A DNA stretch of 46,473 nucleotides. Source: Bacteroidota bacterium. Lineage in GTDB: Bacteria > Bacteroidota > Rhodothermia > Balneolales > HLUCCA01. Shown here in pieces: positions 44,001 through 46,473 of this stretch. The stretch covers positions 1 to 46,473 of the forward strand of contig JAFIEZ010000002.1 of assembly GCA_020832235.1 (NCBI GenBank). The letters run 5' to 3'. The number at the start of each line of letters is the position of its first letter. Within the stretch, counting starts at the first letter, position 1. The notes beneath the pieces are model-generated. The model saw only the letters and a list, made by a program, of their open reading frames with translations. It was not told the DNA's origin and did no database searches. Both the position numbers and the translations under genes were made by a program.

Positions 44001-45823
44001 TACCATTAAATGTTTACATCGATCGACTAACCGACGTTGAATCGCCGAATCCTGCAGATGGTGGCACAGATGTAGCCATTAACGGCACATTGCGCTGGGT
44101 TGGTGACCAAATTGCCGATTCAGTAGTGGTTTATCTTGGTTTGAGTCCCGATTTCACAGAAGAGAACATCGTATACGCCGGTGCCTTCACCGATTCTCTT
44201 TCCCTAGGTGGATTGGTTGACTACTACACCGACTATTTCTGGAAGGTTCATCAATACAACGCATCATCAGCCACTGAAAGTGATGTGTGGAGCTTCCGAA
44301 CAGAGCTCAATCCGGACGAAAACATCTGGGTTTTGCGCGAAACAGATTTCACAACACAACTCACTGATATACACTGGGCAAGTGCTGATACCGGTTTTGT
44401 GATGGGATCAAACATCATCTATCGCACTATTGATGCCGGAGATTCATGGTCAGTACTTGATGGTCTGGCCAGTGGAACCCGATTTGGGTTAAGTGCCACT
44501 GGCAGAACGTTGTGGCAGGGTAAGTCGAGCGGAAACCTGATTGTCACACATAATGCCGGTGATACCTGGAATCAAATAAATACCGAGGTCTCTACAAACC
44601 TTCGTTCGGTTTATTTTATGGATGAACAGCGTGGCTGGGTCGGCGGCGATAATGGCTCCATCCAGTATACCACAGATGGTGGCGAAATCTGGACGGTATC
44701 CACCTCAGACAACATCCGCCGTATTAACAAAATAGCTTTTGCTGATGAAAACACAGGCTATGCCGTTGGCCAGTTTGGTACACTCCTAAAAACTACGGAT
44801 GGAGGAAGTAACTGGAGCCAAATTGATCTGGAGACTACCAGCCATCAGTTATCATTGTACGTAAAAAGTGCGGATACATTATTTGTAGGGGGAGCCAGTG
44901 CCCGACTCCTCAAAAGCACCGATGGTGGACAAAACTGGATTACTCAATTCGAAACCACTCGAAACCAAAACCAAATTCAGGACATCCGCTTTCTTGATGA
45001 GAACACAGGCTGGGCAGTAGGGCTTGTTGAGTTTACGACTCCACTTATGCTTACAACGTTTGATGGAGGAGTAACGTGGGCGCAACGTCCTACCGGGTTA
45101 GAATCTGGAATCATAAACGGCCTGTTTACCTCGGAAACACTCGGCGTGTGGGCCGTCGGCGTTAACGGGGCATTACTTCACTATGTAGCACCTGAGGAGG
45201 ACGATCCCACAGAGCCGGGCGATGGCGATGCACCGACCTTGCCATTGGCAATTGCTCTAACTGGACCGGATAATAATGCTGTTGACGTTGATCGTCAGCC
45301 GACATTTGAGTGGGAAGCCGACACAATCGCTGTGAGTTATCAGATACAGGTAGCATTGGATGCCGATTTTGATGATATACTAGTTAATGTTGCTTCCATC
45401 GAAACAACCGATTTCACACCAGGTGAACAGCTAAACGCAAACACTCTCCATTATTGGAGGGTTAGGGGTATCGGCGCTGATGGAAGTGGTGAATGGAGTG
45501 CAGTCTGGTCGTTCACTACGCGTACCGGAGTTGGGCTTAACGACGGCTCAGATTTACCAACGGTGGTTACCCTCGACCAAAACTATCCCAATCCGTTTAA
45601 TCCTACCACGACCATTCGTTTCGGGTTGCCGGAAGCAGTGGATGTTCGCCTGGAAGTTTTCAATGTACTTGGCCAACGAGTTGCAATACTGGCTCAGGAT
45701 ACCCGTACAGCCGGATGGCATACCGTTCAGTTTAACGGATCTTCGCTTTCAAGCGGCACCTACATATATCGCCTGACAGCCGGAAATACCGTTCACACCC
45801 GGATGTTCATGTTAATAAAATAA
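41093..45823 (+). CDS. Giant T9SS-secreted beta-propeller protein
   Basis: 1,576 residues. Signal peptide (RLQLLALSLISILFIDYNLL, cleavage after YAQ); a GTG 17 codons upstream is possible. Residues ~30-850 hold repeated propeller-like blades with LYxGGxF motifs (NLYFGGQFAELGG, LYAGGFFNVIEHN, IYIGGSFLTGINS). Then an Ig-like region (~870-990), an Fn3-like domain (~1000-1090), YCF48/BNR-type repeats (TTDGGEIWTV, KTTDGGSNWS, KSTDGGQNW; about 1095-1375), another Fn3-like domain (~1390-1480) and the C-terminal type A sorting domain with NYPNPFNPTTTIRFGLPE and GTYIYRLTAG. It should be exported and attached to the cell surface by the type IX system. No enzymatic motif is seen; role probably adhesion or binding. 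Confidence 0.93.
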   Translation: MCTTLRLQLLALSLISILFIDYNLLYAQNSSAESLFQLGADAPIVAMIEDEQGNLYFGGQFAELGGQTGRVVMYDGENFHSLGFPDRTTTSPRTTSVNALAIRGDYLYAGGFFNVIEHNGETIPARNLAKYHIPTNTWTEAGGGVNDMVSTIVLDGNNLYVGGAFTFAYGEVANITLNRIGILSSNDNWSQIKVGTTDHEFIGFAEGGVSVVYRDPLTDNLYFGGSFERVRMFDSDFEQFDGYRSRNAGGIVRWTGSAFQLVGGGLHRQLASSIVNGVVRGIHRDPYGSGLYVTGSFGIAYNSERTENALSSHNPDIHPPSSGIAVWSGGSWSGEMAVESGRGGGGSVTHGVHFTEDRIYLYGSFNNFVQPPANNVTSSQRAGGMIAWDRSAGRYLIENGESSIGYAMGENLGATNAPIRVALQRDDGLYLAGDNVRQRQPDGQIVRANRLMRYDGESYWQVGNGTDGTVMDIVRELSNGDILLGGNFERIYNSDNTNYETPLVARYNTETNKLSPIGGGISRAGLTNARVYTAIEDTLSGDIYIGGSFLTGINSDGSEVQSRSLLRWSDGAWHAVGNGFAGPSTGSYSSKVRALKIIDGYLYIGGYFSNIPDRDPNQYSIGRLNLETQEFSPIPIPDDLTLTNRLVVDFEATDEHIYVMMESRFNAPSFNGSIFRIHRETDEIDRYNRRFMGDRSHQSIQALGDFLLVSGRFSTYQTLDDDGNILEQLPTGSSSLVFHPETDTWWPVENWPEDTNLNQFYFSNQALVYENSLYFIANSNVPGKLLQRKDLGTGEWSVPDENLFANYLVGSSFVGSQHIEVIGDRLWVGGSFTVPSKNVTNVPLDAGTPAPHLMFTPPSDEFNISSGSIDTLTLAFANIGSESLNWSISAGGQNIPESLIRFSATQVHTAEKSIANNDAFTAGAEADGIIAPRRYGTITVIIDASEVPTSLNEVEITITTNDARYSEITIPLNVYIDRLTDVESPNPADGGTDVAINGTLRWVGDQIADSVVVYLGLSPDFTEENIVYAGAFTDSLSLGGLVDYYTDYFWKVHQYNASSATESDVWSFRTELNPDENIWVLRETDFTTQLTDIHWASADTGFVMGSNIIYRTIDAGDSWSVLDGLASGTRFGLSATGRTLWQGKSSGNLIVTHNAGDTWNQINTEVSTNLRSVYFMDEQRGWVGGDNGSIQYTTDGGEIWTVSTSDNIRRINKIAFADENTGYAVGQFGTLLKTTDGGSNWSQIDLETTSHQLSLYVKSADTLFVGGASARLLKSTDGGQNWITQFETTRNQNQIQDIRFLDENTGWAVGLVEFTTPLMLTTFDGGVTWAQRPTGLESGIINGLFTSETLGVWAVGVNGALLHYVAPEEDDPTEPGDGDAPTLPLAIALTGPDNNAVDVDRQPTFEWEADTIAVSYQIQVALDADFDDILVNVASIETTDFTPGEQLNANTLHYWRVRGIGADGSGEWSAVWSFTTRTGVGLNDGSDLPTVVTLDQNYPNPFNPTTTIRFGLPEAVDVRLEVFNVLGQRVAILAQDTRTAGWHTVQFNGSSLSSGTYIYRLTAGNTVHTRMFMLIK

Positions 45824-45860
45824 CTACGGGAAACAGCTTGTAAAATAGCCATACACCTAA

Positions 45861-45920
45861 CGAATATGCCTCTGCATCTGTTGATTGTATAACACGAAAT
45901 CCAGACTGCAGGGGCATTCG
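45861..45920 (+). terminator. Terminator-like hairpin
   Basis: CGAAT(AT)GCCTCTGCA pairs with TGCAGGGGCATTCG (2-base bulge, one T-G pair) around a 30-base loop, followed by TTTATAT. It lies ~40 bases after the T9SS protein. The rest to 46090 shows nothing recognisable. Confidence 0.5.
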
Positions 45921-46090
45921 TTTATATAGACATTAGAAGAAAAATCATACTACTTACCGTTCTCCAAATCCGTTGGCCTAACTACAGAATAACTAGCAAG
46001 TTATTGATTATATTATTCAAAATTGGAATCCTACAGCTACGATGATTAGATTGGTCTGAATAAATTAATAACAACCAAGGGTCAACGGTC

Positions 46091-46279
46091 ATGTACAAAG
46101 CGCTCACTTTGACTATACTAATTATCAGCCTATCTTCATCAGTTACTTTTGCTCTGCCAACCGTTTCCGCACAAGCCTACACGCCGAGTAACGACTCAAC
46201 TGACGGTCCTGAGCTTCACGTAGGCGGGGCATTACGGTACAATTTGTTCTATCGTGATTTTTTCATAGGTGTAAATTAG
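46091..46279 (+). pseudogene. Porin-like outer-membrane protein, N-terminal remnant cut by an IS3 element
   Basis: 62 residues: a clear signal peptide (ALTLTILIISLSSSVTFALP) and the start of a mature chain with LHVGGALRYNLFYRDFFIGV. That segment resembles the first barrel strand of a porin family common in this group, which would be several hundred residues. The reading frame meets a TAG one base before the IS3-type terminus, so truncation by the insertion is the likely cause. Family assignment is tentative because so little is left. Confidence 0.6.
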
Positions 46280-46280
46280 G

Positions 46281-46380
46281 TGACCCCCTCCCTGTAATTC
46301 AGCCAGTCAGAAGTAGAGAATCGGGACTGTTGACCCCCTCCCTGTAATTCAGCCAGTCAGAAGTAGAGAATCGGGACTGT
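46281..46380. repeat. Perfect 50-bp tandem duplication of the IS3 end
   Basis: 46281-46330 and 46331-46380 are the same 50 bases (TGACCCCCTCCCTGTAATTC through TCGGGACTGT). Only the inner copy overlaps the transposase stop; the outer copy is an extra terminus. Confidence 0.95.
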
Positions 46381-46473
46381 TTTGCAGGTTAGATTTAATA
46401 TACTCATCGGGTGTTAATCCTCCTAGTGAACTGTGTGGCCGGTAGCTGTTATACTCCTGGCGCCACGCCTCGA
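46349..46473 (-). CDS. IS3-family transposase OrfB, C-terminal part (window edge)
   Basis: The last 40 codons are inside the window. EAWRQEYNSYRPHSSLGGLT followed by PDEYIKSNLQ is the classic C-terminal signature of the IS3 OrfB rve-type integrase, where the Glu of the DDE triad lies not far upstream (outside the window). It ends with SLLLTG and TGA within the inner copy of the duplicated end. Completeness of the rest cannot be judged. Confidence 0.88.
   Translation of the reverse strand, partial: EAWRQEYNSYRPHSSLGGLTPDEYIKSNLQNSPDSLLLTG

Larger units (their letters stand above)
46281..46473 (-). mobile_element. IS3-family insertion sequence, right end
   Basis: The element enters from the right window edge and ends at TGACCCCCTCC, a typical IS3 TIR-like terminus. 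The outer 50 bases are present twice in tandem. It contains the 3' part of the orfB transposase gene on the minus strand. Confidence 0.8.

Overview
The window looks like a chromosome segment of a flagellated member of the Balneolota/Rhodothermota branch of the FCB (Bacteroidota-related) group. The main clues are a very large secreted protein ending in a type A type IX secretion sorting domain (PNPFNPTT motif), a histidine kinase and ECF-sigma repertoire typical of that branch, several TonB/porin-type outer-membrane proteins, and a tandem flagellin array. The assignment is inferred from gene content; no rRNA or complete tRNA is present to confirm it.

Layout. (1) 1-5.3 kb: four leftward flagellin genes, the first cut by the window edge. 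Each has its own sigma-28-like promoter and two have a recurrent structured 3' element. Gene ends are nearly identical while the centres diverge. (2) 5.4-8.5 kb: a CheY-like response regulator and three leftward genes of unknown role. (3) 8.8-18.4 kb: a rightward cluster of membrane histidine kinase, FecR-domain protein, a giant PKD-repeat secreted protein and a Crp/Fnr regulator whose TTG start overlaps the PKD stop; probably a cell-surface sensing/adhesion unit. (4) 18.4-30 kb: 66-bp tandem repeats, thioredoxin-OsmC pair, hybrid histidine kinase, TetR regulator, a Ser/Thr kinase-TPR protein convergent with an ECF sigma factor, and a PAS histidine kinase broken by a one-base frameshift. (5) 30-33.7 kb: a close relative of eukaryotic sphingolipid delta-4 desaturases and a two-gene outer-membrane operon.

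(6) 33.7-40.8 kb is accessory and heavily rearranged. An IS21-type element end sits exactly where an AbiEii-type toxin gene breaks off, leaving its AbiEi antitoxin intact. Next comes a 3' tRNA fragment (a likely attachment-site scar), then a phage/ICE recombination module (DUF932, small ORF, YqaJ-type nuclease, DUF669-like), an AT-rich PD-(D/E)XK-type nuclease gene, and finally an in-frame chimera: the first ~29 codons of a type I restriction HsdM joined to the C-terminal half of glutaminyl-tRNA synthetase. The simplest reading is an island integrated at a tRNA that later lost its right part through a deletion joining hsdM to glnS at a short shared sequence.

(7) 41-46.5 kb: a 1,576-residue T9SS-secreted beta-propeller protein, then a porin-like gene cut off by an IS3-family insertion whose terminal 50 bp is perfectly duplicated.

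The items most worth a second look are the hsdM::glnS chimera, the IS21-truncated AbiE toxin, the DES1-like desaturase, the flagellin-associated structured RNA element (including an orphan copy behind the response regulator) and the kinase/FecR/PKD/Crp surface cluster. I did not find a clear-cut new defence or CRISPR system.
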